A DNA stretch of 64,000 nucleotides. Origin: Pardosa pseudoannulata. Its lineage: Eukaryota; Arthropoda; Arachnida; Araneae; Lycosidae. Both the position numbers and the translations under genes were made by a program. The notes beneath the pieces are model-generated. The model saw nothing but the letters and a program-made list of their open reading frames with translations. It made no database searches and was not told the origin of the DNA. Location of the stretch: positions 76,025,478-76,089,477 of the forward strand of contig CM063499.1 in NCBI GenBank assembly GCA_032207245.1, read 5' to 3'. This document shows, in pieces, positions 37,101 to 44,970 of this stretch (position 1 is the first letter of the stretch; every line of letters starts with the position of its first letter).

Positions 37101-38257
37101 TATAGTCCAAAGACAGGAGAATTGGGAATCAGTCAGCACAGTAATACCAATAAGTAAATAAGTGTCAATAGATAGCATGTGCTTTCCAAGAATTTAGGGG
37201 TTGTTATCAGAAAGTATGGAGTAGGGGTGAGTAGTACAATGATTATGACTGGTAGAATTCATTTTATGTAATGGGAGGTAAAGAGAGTATTACAGAACTA
37301 TAAATCCAGTTTGTCTACGAAATAACAACAGCCGTGACTTCATCTGTTGAAATGGGAAGACAGTTTTCTTCTTTTGGTATTGTTCATTCTAGCCTTCTTA
37401 ACCAATTAGGAGTGGATAAAGCATCAAAGCTAGTGTTTTTATTGAAACAATCCATAATTCGGTGCTTAAAAATATTAAAATAATTGTAATTTGTTTTTTA
37501 AATAAATAGTTTCACTAAAAGAATATTTTGTTTGTTCTTTAAATTTACATCTTATTTAGTTTGTACTATTCAATTACAAAATAATGGAATGTATTTAGAT
37601 TAAAATTTATATATTTAATTTTAGGTAATCCAGGGTTCCCACAGTCCTTAAAAGTCCTTAAGAACTCCTTAATTTTTAAATTGGAACTTGATCAATTTAT
37701 ATGTCGTCATGTGATTTCTTATCAGTTTTCGCCATTCTCTCCAAACTTACTGGTTTTGTAAGTTGGAGTTTAACTTGCCCCAAACCAGTTCTAAGAACGT
37801 TGATGTAGGTGATAAGTACTTGTCAAAAAATATATAAAATATTTGTTAATGTTCATAACATTCTGTTACATATTCTAGCCAAAATGCAGTATTAATAATA
37901 AAGAAAATCCTCAAATGCATATATGTTTTCAGTGTATTTCTGTAGTAATTCAAAATTCCTTTCCTTGATATCCTTAAAATATTATGAAAATACTTTTAGT
38001 TTATTAGTACTTTTTATGGTCACAAGCTAGAAAACTTTTTTGACAAATAAACTTTCGCATACTGAAAAGGTTTATAAAGACAGCTACCTTTTCTTAATAG
38101 AGTACAGTCATGCAGCTTTTAATTAAACGAAGCATGGAGGGGGGGGTGTAGATATTTCAGTTACTTATGGAAGTTTAATTTTCTTTGCATGAATGTAATA
38201 GAAAAGTCTAAAACTTTCTTTTTTCCCAGGCAACGTTGGGTATAATCAGCTAGCATT

Positions 38258-38339
<82 letters not shown>

Positions 38340-39132
38340 TATGTATCATTTTTAAACACTCAGAAAGTACCATTTATAATATATTTTATTCACAATTTAT
38401 TTTTAATTTGATCACTCAAAAAACTTTAGACGTACATTTTCAAAATGTTTTTGTCAAATACGTTTATCTTATATTAATTTTTAAATATTTTTAAAAACTT
38501 AACTCTGAAATATTGTAGGGCATTTATTGAACATGCCTTGTCTGGTTCATAATTAAAATATGTTCCTTAGGAAATAGGGTTTATGTCGTTAGGCCATGTA
38601 TTTCAAGTAGGTCCTTATAAAAAGTTACTTTGGTCCTCAGAAAGTCCTTAAATTTTGTTCTCGAAAAAGAGTGAGAACTCTGGTAATCAGTGTGTAGAAT
38701 ATACTAGATAGATAAGATGTTACTTCTTATAACAAACTATTCTATGTAAATTGCAAAAAACAAAACAACAATTAAAATTAGTATTCAGAAAAAAAATAAA
38801 ATAAATCTGACTATTTTGGTTTAAAAAAAAAATCATAATTTTTTTCCAACCTTGTCCGTGAATTTTTTAAATAAGATAGTATTCACTAGTAGTAACTCGC
38901 TATATATATATTTTAAATTGCTGTATTTATGTATATCGTTGCATATTGTCTTACCAATTTTTAACCAGTGATTTTAAATTGTTGCTCTTCATTGCTATTT
39001 AAAAAAAAAAAAAGTATTAAAACTAATACAAATACTTGTTTTATGATTTCAGTTGTTATAGAAACAATGGAAAATAAAATTCAAGCTACGCTTGCTGCAC
39101 AGCAAGCAGCTGCTGCTTCAGTGAAATCCTGA
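22105..39132 (+). CDS. PFDN5: Prefoldin subunit 5, five coding exons
   Basis: Spliced coding exons are 22105-22188, 27234-27368, 31575-31649, 36799-36904 and 39053-39132, each flanked by GT/AG and joining in frame to a 159-aa protein (human is 154). Prefoldin 5 is an alpha-type subunit of the hexameric cytosolic co-chaperone that passes unfolded actin and tubulin to the CCT chaperonin. An N-terminal heptad-rich helix (about 12-60), a central beta region with [17 protein letters not shown] and [11 protein letters not shown] (about 66-98) and a C-terminal coiled coil with [10 protein letters not shown] (about 99-150) match the family throughout. The alanine-rich tail ends at a TGA, and an AATAAA follows at 39164. 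The first intron is 5 kb and all introns carry transposons, yet no exon is interrupted. Identification is by remembered family sequence, not a search. Confidence 0.96.
24684..25190 (-). pseudogene. Merlin transposase, DDE domain
   Basis: The frame shows the IS1595-type catalytic triad: the first Asp in [14 protein letters not shown], the second in [11 protein letters not shown] and the Glu in [16 protein letters not shown]. The [17 protein letters not shown] strand lies between. The C-terminus [12 protein letters not shown] is intact and ends in TAA. The region between this block and the N-terminal block (25191-25381) is frameshifted, so the gene is broken although the catalytic core is clean. 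Confidence 0.9.
25382..25615 (-). pseudogene. Merlin transposase, N-terminal zinc ribbon
   Basis: The frame encodes [14 protein letters not shown], then [15 protein letters not shown] and [16 protein letters not shown]. This is a Cys-x2-Cys plus Cys-Cys ribbon as in IS1595-type proteins, followed by the SVRKGS stretch. The continuation (tryptophan- and tyrosine-rich linker) is in another frame. Confidence 0.8.
26225..26269. repeat. Perfect 20-bp hairpin in PFDN5 intron 1
   Basis: TAGGACCATAACTAAAGTGT, a 5-nt loop (GGCAA), and its exact inverse. Confidence 0.9.
26377..27016 (+). mobile_element. hAT transposon remnant (copy H1)
   Basis: Begins with a hAT-type end, CAGTGTTGACATGATTTAAA, and matches copy H2 at 37027 until about 27016, where similarity stops. 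It carries the transposase C-terminus at 26719-26835. The right end was not found. Confidence 0.78.
26719..26835 (+). pseudogene. hAT transposase C-terminal dimerisation segment
   Basis: The frame gives [18 protein letters not shown] and [14 protein letters not shown] before TAA, matching the hATC dimerisation region (SSASxERxFS...) at the C-terminus of hAT transposases. The RNase-H-like catalytic fold is missing. Confidence 0.8.
27234..27368 (+). CDS. PFDN5: PFDN5 coding exon 2
   Basis: 45 codons between acceptor TTTGTAG| and donor TCT|GTATCC. It encodes [16 protein letters not shown] through [10 protein letters not shown], the end of coiled coil 1 and the first beta strand. Confidence 0.95.
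27493..28254 (+). mobile_element. TAGAG-TIR element (copy 1)
   Basis: Begins TAGAGTTGTGAGCAGTGGAA and ends TTTTACATTTCTA. Inside are (TC)n(TA)n(TG)n near 27703-27768 and (TA)n near 28073. Same family as 60855-61675 and 62404-63232. The TSD is unclear here because of flanking TA repeats. PFDN5 intron 2. Confidence 0.85.
28664..28883. mobile_element. Short hAT MITE (CAGTRGTTCTCAA type)
   Basis: Left end CAGTAGTTCTCAATTTG followed by TAGCACCCTTTTGAAGC, right end GGGACACC...GAATCACAG. Flanks CTCTAAAG and CTCTAGAA agree at 6 of 8. Typical of the common hAT-derived CAGTGGTTCTCAACC group. Confidence 0.65.
28981..29891 (-). mobile_element. Tigger/pogo-like transposon remnant
   Basis: TIRs CAGTGAAACCTCTCTGAGCT and, inverted, CAGTCAAACTTCTCCGAGCA. 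A TA follows the right end and TT precedes the left. The transposase HTH on - supports pogo/Tigger. Most of the coding region is deleted. Confidence 0.78.
29215..29390 (-). pseudogene. Tigger/pogo transposase HTH fragment
   Basis: On - the frame reads [26 protein letters not shown], then after one stop [18 protein letters not shown]. This is the CENP-B/Psq-type N-terminal helix-turn-helix. The DDE domain is absent. Confidence 0.75.
30583..31324. mobile_element. hAT-type element with TAGGGTTG TIRs
   Basis: Ends TAGGGTTGGTCATTTTTTGC and, inverted, TAGGGTTGTCATGTCTTTGC. Exact 8-bp TSD ATATATTT at 30575-30582 and 31325-31332. No transposase. PFDN5 intron 2. Confidence 0.82.
31575..31649 (+). CDS. 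PFDN5: PFDN5 coding exon 3
   Basis: 25 codons between acceptor TGGTAG| and donor AAG|GTTAGT. It carries the family signature MYAPGQL...[13 protein letters not shown] of the beta-hairpin core. Confidence 0.96.
31833..32794. mobile_element. Family-P element, copy 2 (inverted)
   Basis: Ends CAGGCTTGCAATTCTGAC and AGTTGCAAGCCTG. TTATG abuts both sides (5-bp TSD). Homologous to 9616-10330 in reverse. An extra block at about 31920-32200 is absent from that copy. PFDN5 intron 3. Confidence 0.8.
33089..34207 (+). mobile_element. Helitron, complete non-autonomous copy
   Basis: Begins TCTATATATATAAGAATG after an A and ends GAAGCACGGGCACATGTGCT then AG before a T. This is the Helitron layout: 5' TC, 3' short hairpin (AGCAC...GTGCT) then CTAG, inserted between A and T, no TIR or TSD. 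It lacks Rep/helicase. The reverse-oriented relative is at 1-788. PFDN5 intron 3. Confidence 0.85.
35142..36396 (-). mobile_element. mariner transposon, 1255 bp
   Basis: TIRs TTGGGATGGCAACTAAGTCA and, inverted, TTGGGTTGGCAACTAAGTCA are flanked by the TA target duplication (35140-35141, 36397-36398). Length is that of a full mariner. The transposase on - is broken by stops and frameshifts. PFDN5 intron 3, antisense. Confidence 0.93.
35350..36212 (-). pseudogene. mariner transposase, decayed
   Basis: The N-terminal frame (36212-35952) has the mariner HTH ([34 protein letters not shown]). The middle, with stops, keeps [12 protein letters not shown] and the first Asp in LITGDEKWI. The second block (35719-35354) has [17 protein letters not shown] and the second Asp in [13 protein letters not shown]. 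After a one-base shift the third Asp region ([12 protein letters not shown]) reads in another frame. D,D34D layout is that of mariner. Confidence 0.92.
36799..36904 (+). CDS. PFDN5: PFDN5 coding exon 4
   Basis: 35 codons plus one base, from acceptor TTATTTAG| to donor GAAG|GTAATT (phase 1). It encodes the start of the C-terminal coiled coil, with [18 protein letters not shown]. Confidence 0.94.
37334..37455 (+). pseudogene. hAT transposase C-terminal segment (H2)
   Basis: Encodes [18 protein letters not shown] and [16 protein letters not shown], the same hATC region as in H1; the H1 stop is not conserved. Catalytic part absent. Confidence 0.75.
37631..38682. mobile_element. Family-N element, copy 3, nested in hAT H2
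   Basis: CAGGGTTCCCACAGTCCTTA to GTGAGAACTCTG. Exact 6-bp TSD GTAATC (37625-37630, 38683-38688). Internal (CA)n(TA)n at 38257-38338. Non-coding. Confidence 0.87.
39053..39132 (+). CDS. PFDN5: PFDN5 coding exon 5 with stop
   Basis: Acceptor ATTTCAG| restores the split GTT codon. The exon encodes the last helix ([15 protein letters not shown]) and an Ala-rich end, and stops at TGA 39130-39132. Confidence 0.94.
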
Positions 39133-39163
39133 AAATAGATCAAATTTCTTGTTTTCAAATTTT

Positions 39164-39169
39164 AATAAA
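39164..39169 (+). promoter_or_regulatory. PFDN5 polyadenylation signal
   Basis: AATAAA lies 32 bases after the PFDN5 stop codon. Further AATAAA copies downstream (about 39264) could be alternative sites. Confidence 0.7.
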
Positions 39170-39470
39170 CAGTTCTTGCTTATTTATTTGTTTGCTATAT
39201 GTTTTTGACATGTTTGTTAAGCAATAACATTTGTAAAAAGAAGTATAACATAAATGTTTTGTGAATAAATTTGTTAAAAACCTTTTCTCTATTCATTTTG
39301 CATTGATATTTCTTTATAGAAGTATGTAAAGGTAAATAAATAAAATTCATGAAATTTTATGTTTGCTTTATTGTGATTAATATATATTTTATATTTGAAA
39401 AGTTATATACCTGTTAAAGTTATTTCTCGGTATTTTCAAGCATTATCTATTTTTATTATTCTTGTATATT

Positions 39471-39966
39471 CATGGTTTCCATGCACCTGGAAAGTCATGG
39501 ATTTAGACAATGGATTAATTTTGTCATGGAAAGTCTCGATTTTTCAAGTAAAATGAGTAAAAGTCATGGATCCGCTAAACTATCGATTAAATAAAAATAC
39601 ATTGAATTGTTTAATTTTGTTTTTACTTGTCATTTGGCTGAAGTTACTGAGTTTGGTATTTATGTATTATCCTATTAACCAAGTAAAATTTGTTCACCAA
39701 GGAAACTCAAAGCAAGGAAGCTTAATGGGTGGGTAAATGTATATTATTCTGGTTTTTTCTTAAATTGTAGATTAAAATTTTATTAATATAATAATTATTT
39801 TTTAATAAAAATTAGTTAAGATTTTTGCACAAAATATAAGTTTATCTCTAGGGATATTGTATATAAACATTATAGGGTTATATTTGGCTATTATTCATGG
39901 TCATCTGGATCTGCTAAATCAGGGAAAGTGATGAATTTGAAAAATTTTATTTTGGCAGATACCCTG
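39471..39966 (+). mobile_element. Family-R element (CATGGTTTCCATGCACC end), copy 1
   Basis: Ends CATGGTTTCCATGCACCTGG and, inverted, CAGGGTATCTGCCAAAATAA. 6-bp TSD TATATT at 39465-39470 and 39967-39972. GTCATGGA-type repeats near the ends. No coding. About 340 bp after the PFDN5 stop. Confidence 0.82.
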
Positions 39967-40029
39967 TATATTACATACAAAATTCAATTGTGTATAAAAA
40001 AAAAATTGTTGGTTTGTAGGAAGCTATTA

Positions 40030-40743
40030 CAGGGTTCCCATGGTCCTTAAAAATCCTTAAGAACTCCTTAATTTTAGGTTTCATTTTTAAGTGCCATTAA
40101 AACTACTTAATTTTTGTCAAAGGTCCTTAAAAACTCCTTAATTTTTTTTAAATTGGAAATTGATCAATTTATCCATTGTCACATGATTTCCTATCAGTTT
40201 TCACTGTACTCTCCAAACTTTTTGGTTTTTTAAGTTCAGAGTTAAACTTGCCTCTAACCAGTTCTAAGAACACTAGTACAGGTGATAAGTACTGGTCAAA
40301 GAATATATAAAATATTCGCATTCATAACATTCTTTACATTTTCTCGCTAAAAGAGCAGTATTAATAATAAAGAAAATCCTCAAATGCATATATGTTGTCA
40401 ATGTATTTCTGTAGTAATTCAAAATACCTTTCCTTGATATCCTTAAAAAATTAGGAAAATACTTTCAGTTTATTAATACTTTTTATGGTTACAGGCTAGA
40501 AAACTTTTTTGACAAATAAATAATCTTTCGCATACTGAAAATGTTTATAAAGCCTGCTGCCCTTTTCTAGTGGCTAACAGTCATGCAGATTTTAATTAAA
40601 CAAAGCTTGGAGGTTGTGGAAGGAGGTTGCAGATATTTCAGTTTCTTATAAAAGTTTAATTTTCTTTGCACTGAATGTAATAGAAAAGTAAAAAAACTTT
40701 CTGCTTTCCCAGGCAACGTTGGGTATAATCAGCTAGTTCACAC

Positions 40744-40793
<50 letters not shown>

Positions 40794-41125
40794 CATTTTT
40801 TAAACCCTCAGAAAGTACTGTTTATATTCACAATTTATTTCACAATGTTTTTATTCACAATTTATTTTTAGTTTGATGACTCAAAAAGCTTTAGATGTAC
40901 ATTTTTCAAAATTAGTTTTTATCAAATAAATTTATCTTATATCAATTTTTAGGTATTTTTAAAAACTTAATTCTGAAATATTGTAGGGCATTTATTGAAC
41001 ATGCCTTGTCTGGTTCAAAATTATGTTACTTTGGAAATAGGGTTTATGTCCTTATGCTGTGTATTTCAAGTAGGTCCTTATAAAAAGTCCTTATTTTTTG
41101 TTCTGGAAAAAGAGTGGGAACCCTG
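40030..41125. mobile_element. Family-N element, copy 4
   Basis: CAGGGTTCCCATGGTCCTTA to GTGGGAACCCTG. Flanks TATTA/TAGTA are a weak 5-bp TSD. Contains (TA)n at about 40753-40788. Confidence 0.85.
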
Positions 41126-41577
41126 TAGTATGAATTATTTCACACCTGTTAATTTAAGTGATGAAAAATGATTTGAGGTAATTTACCTGGATTAACCTTC
41201 ACCAGGATCTTTATTTTGTAAAGTTTATTGCTGTATATTTTATTATAAATTTGAAATATATTTAAAAAAAAAAAAGTGGTCAGTGGTTCTATTCCTTGAA
41301 GGATGAATATGTATGTGTTGGGAAAGTGTTAGCCCCCTGAATAGAATAATGTCATTTCTACCTAAAAAATTGATGATATACAAGTAATTTCAGTTACAAG
41401 CTTAAGAAATTAATTAAACAGACGAAGCACTGCTGCTTCAGCTTTTTTCTCCACATATGTCGTGAAAATTGTGAAGAACAGCAACATTGAACTACTGTGA
41501 TGCATACTAATACATTGTGTGTGGGTACATTTCGCAGCGAAATTGTACCAGGAGCGGGCATTTTGCCTGTAAATTTA

Positions 41578-42188
41578 CAGGGTTCCAACAGTCCTTAAGA
41601 ACTCCTTAATTTTAGTTTTCATTTTTAAGGGTCCTTAAAACTACTTAATTTTTGTCAACAGTCCTTAAAAAATCCTCAATTTTTAAATTGGAGCGTGATC
41701 AATTTCTCTATCGACTCAATCCACCATCATCACATTGATTTTCTATCAGTTTTCTCCTTACTCACCAAACTTTCTGGTTTTGTAAGTTCAGAGTTAAACT
41801 TGCCCAAAACTGGTTCTAAGAACGTTAGTACAAGTGATATAAGTACTGGTCAAAGAATATATGTATTAGGAATATATAAAATATTTGTTAGTGCTCATAA
41901 CATTTTTACATTTTCTAGCCAAAAGTGCAGTATTAATAATTCTCAAATACACATGTTTTCAGTGTATAACTGTAGTAGTTCAAAATTCCTTTCTTTGATA
42001 TCCTTAAAAAATTATGAAAATACTTTTAGTTTATTAGTACTTTTTATGGTCACAAGCTAGAGAACTTTTTTGACAAATAATCTTTCGCATACTGAAAAGG
42101 TCAGCTGCCCTTTCCTAATAGCTAACACTCATGCAGACTTTAATTAAACAAAGCATGGAGAGTTGGGGGGGGGTGTTGTAGATATTTT
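41578..42188. mobile_element. Family-N element, copy 5, 3'-truncated
   Basis: Starts CAGGGTTCCAACAGTCC and follows copies 3 and 4 until a G-run near 42166-42188, where similarity ends. Confidence 0.8.
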
Positions 42189-43880
42189 ACCATATGAGAG
42201 TTCAAAATAACAAAATCCTCAAAACGGCCAACTTTATGGAACGATAGAATAAAAAGTTCTCTACCTCTCCTCTTTTGAAAATCATGTTGTTTAATTGTTT
42301 ATATTGTTTAAAAGAAAAAAAAAAGTTTTTTTTTTCCAGAAATTATAAATACTTTTTTTTTTTGCTCTTTTTAACATTTTGCAATCCTAAGTCTGAGCCT
42401 CTTGGAGTACTGTTTTCATTGAAACAAACTAAGGCTAGTTGTCTCTCAGAGCTAATTCTTATCTCGCTTAGTTATAAAATTTTGATTTATATATATTTAT
42501 GGTCTGTTGAAACAGGCTGACTGCACATCAAAGTAATTGTACAGTTTTGAGAAATATCAGGCTGCTTTTATGATAAAAATTATTTACTATTCTAATTTCA
42601 GTGCAACTAAAACTTTAGAAAAAATCATTTCTAAAATTTACTACATTTATTAAATAACTTTAAAGAATGTTATTTTCTCCCCTTTTAATGTAAAATCATT
42701 TTCAATTTTCAGGTAACTTAATTTTTTTTTTTTTACATCAAGTAAGAAAACATTTAATCACTTTGAGTTGCATTGTTTATACATAACCAATTAAATAACA
42801 TACCAATTGAAACTATTTGGGTGAGATATTTCCGTAATATACCTATTGCATGTGGAAAAGAGACTTGCAGGATTTTTACTTCTTTAATTGAAAGATAAAT
42901 GAAATCATTAGGTGCATCCAGATGTAAAAATTTTGGCAATCTATACCTAAAATTATAATTTTTTACCTATGTAAATGAAGAAAAAAAATCAACTTCATCA
43001 CTATAGGGATGGATACAGCCTCCACTATCAAAATTTATCATTTTCAAAAAATGTTGCATGACTAAATTATATCAAGGAATTATGAAAATTATGAGGGCAC
43101 ATTTTTACTTGAATTTTGTGGCCACCATGATACACTTTCAATTTAAACAACGCACTCACACACAAAAAAAGTAATTTGTAAGATTTGTATCAGCAAATCA
43201 AAGGTAGGTATTTAAAAAAATTGAGTAAAAAAACTCAAACTTATTGAAAAACTTTTTATGTACTGCTTTTCATATAAATTTGTTCTTTAAAATTTATCAT
43301 ACCAAAGCAAATTTTACTAAATATTTACATAAGTACAAACAATTTTTAATCTTTGTAAACCATTTGTGTAAATTTTTATTCAAAATTTTTTAAGTTAAAA
43401 AATTATGTTAACACGTGGAATATTTTTTATAACTTTAAAACTTGCTTTTTTCTCCGAATCATTTCTCATTAAATACTAATAGCTTCTAAACTACTTTAAA
43501 ATACATATAAACTAGTTTAGATCTGATTTTTCATTCTCTCATAAGATAAAAGTTTAAGAAACCTTCAAATGCCAACTGTCTATCAGTAGAAATAATCCAT
43601 AGGTTAATATTGAGTTAAAATAATCCACTATGGCCCCACTATAGTTACCCAATATAGAGATCTGATCCAATTAGCTTTTGTTTTATAAATAAATTGAATA
43701 TGATGTCAAAATTAATTTTATTGATGTGAGAATAATCTGTATAAAATAGTAGTGTATATGAGAGCACAAATGTTTTTGAGCTAAATTTAAAATCTTGATG
43801 ATTTTGAATTAAACCAGCAATACTACACTAGGACTTGATTGTTCCTCAACATGAACTTTTAAGTCTTGCAAAACCAACAT
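42189..43880. other. Intergenic DNA between PFDN5 and DPY30
   Basis: AT-rich, with short open frames but no splice-bounded or family-like segment. No repeat partner found in the window. Confidence 0.5.
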
Positions 43881-43884
43881 TTAA

Positions 43885-44667
43885 CCCTGTATGCCGTATG
43901 GGCACAGCTTTTGGGCCTTTACTGATTTGCCCGTATGGCGTACGGACAATCTGATTTCTATTTCACTTGCACTGTTTCGGCCACATTTTTTTCCAATTTT
44001 AGTAACAAATTATTCCTATAGATGGCTATAGTTGTCCAGTAAATGATAGTTTGCAGTTTATTGTATTTTCTACTCTGGTACAAAAGTGCAGGTTTTTTCG
44101 CATGTTTTACATCAGAAGACGAAATGTTATCTTTCAGTGTATAGCTTTCTGGTTATATTTTACTAACCGCCTGATAATTTTATTGATGTAAGACTTGAAT
44201 AATATATTTCTACTTTTAAATAATGGATAATTCAGAGCGCATGGAGCTAATTTCTTGGGATTCGAACTGCGACTCGGAATCTGAAACTGAATTATCTGTA
44301 AATGATAGCAGCGAAAGTTTACTAGATGACCTGGATAGTAGTGACTCTGATAGTAGTACAGATGGAATCAGTCAAGCAAGACAATATTTTGAAATTAATT
44401 GTGAAAATCCTTCGGATCTGCCTTCTAAATTTGCTTTCGCTGGAATTCCAAAAATGAACTTGGATATCGAAGAGACTAAAGGTAAACTTCAGTTCTATGA
44501 TGATTTCATAGAAAGACAAAAAGTTGTAATAAATGCTTAAAAATATTAGAAATGTTAATTTTAATAACATATCTTTACTTAAAAATGTAAAATGAACAAA
44601 AAAATGCAATAAAAAAATGTGACATTATTTTGACCGAATTCTGGGAAAAAATGAAACTGTCAAAGGG
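43885..44667 (+). mobile_element. piggyBac-derived element, 783 bp
   Basis: Starts CCCTGTATGCCGTATGGGCA and ends GAAACTGTCAAAGGG, flanked by TTAA on both sides (43881-43884, 44668-44671). Carries a short transposase N-terminal ORF and lacks the DDD domain. About 195 bp from the 3' end of DPY30. Confidence 0.85.
44223..44540 (+). pseudogene. piggyBac transposase N-terminal remnant, 105 aa
   Basis: The start region is strongly acidic and serine-rich (SESETELSVNDSSESLLDDL). It is followed by PSKFAFAGIPKMNLDIEET and FYDDFIERQKV, which resemble the 'F.FtG.pG' entry to piggyBac transposase domains. The frame then ends at TAA; catalytic Asp residues and the C-terminal RING-like region are deleted. 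Confidence 0.7.
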
Positions 44668-44861
44668 TTAATATTTAAAATAATATATCAATAAAAAAAT
44701 TGAGGCAAATTTCAGAGACAACTTCATGGATATATTTCTCAAAAATTACTGTAAGAAATCTACAACCATTTTATTAAACATTATAAATGATCCTTAACTA
44801 CATATAAAAATATGAAAGTTAAAACTTTTGATCAATAAAGAATGTTGCATAATAATAACAC

Positions 44862-44970
44862 TTAAGCCTGATTTGCAGATGAACTAGGTGCTGGCTGCTC
44901 CTTAGGTTTTGAATACTGAGCTTTATGGCGTAGCAGAAAATCTATCACATACTGCACTGGATCTGCAGGC
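44862..44970 (-). CDS. DPY30: DPY30 last coding exon
   Basis: Acceptor CATTTTCAG| completes the split Arg codon and gives RPADPVQYVIDFLLRHKAQ, the second half of the Dpy-30 motif. A short Lys/Pro/Ser tail follows, with TAA at 44862-44864. Confidence 0.93.

Larger units (their letters stand above)
37027..38854 (+). mobile_element. hAT transposon remnant (copy H2) with nested element
   Basis: Left end CAACAGGGTTGGCATGATTT, right end TTTTTTTCCAACCTTG. Exact 8-bp TSD TCCGTGAA at 37019-37026 and 38855-38862. A family-N element (37631-38682) is nested inside. Transposase C-terminus homologous to H1 lies at 37334-37455 ([25 protein letters not shown]). PFDN5 intron 4. Confidence 0.82.
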
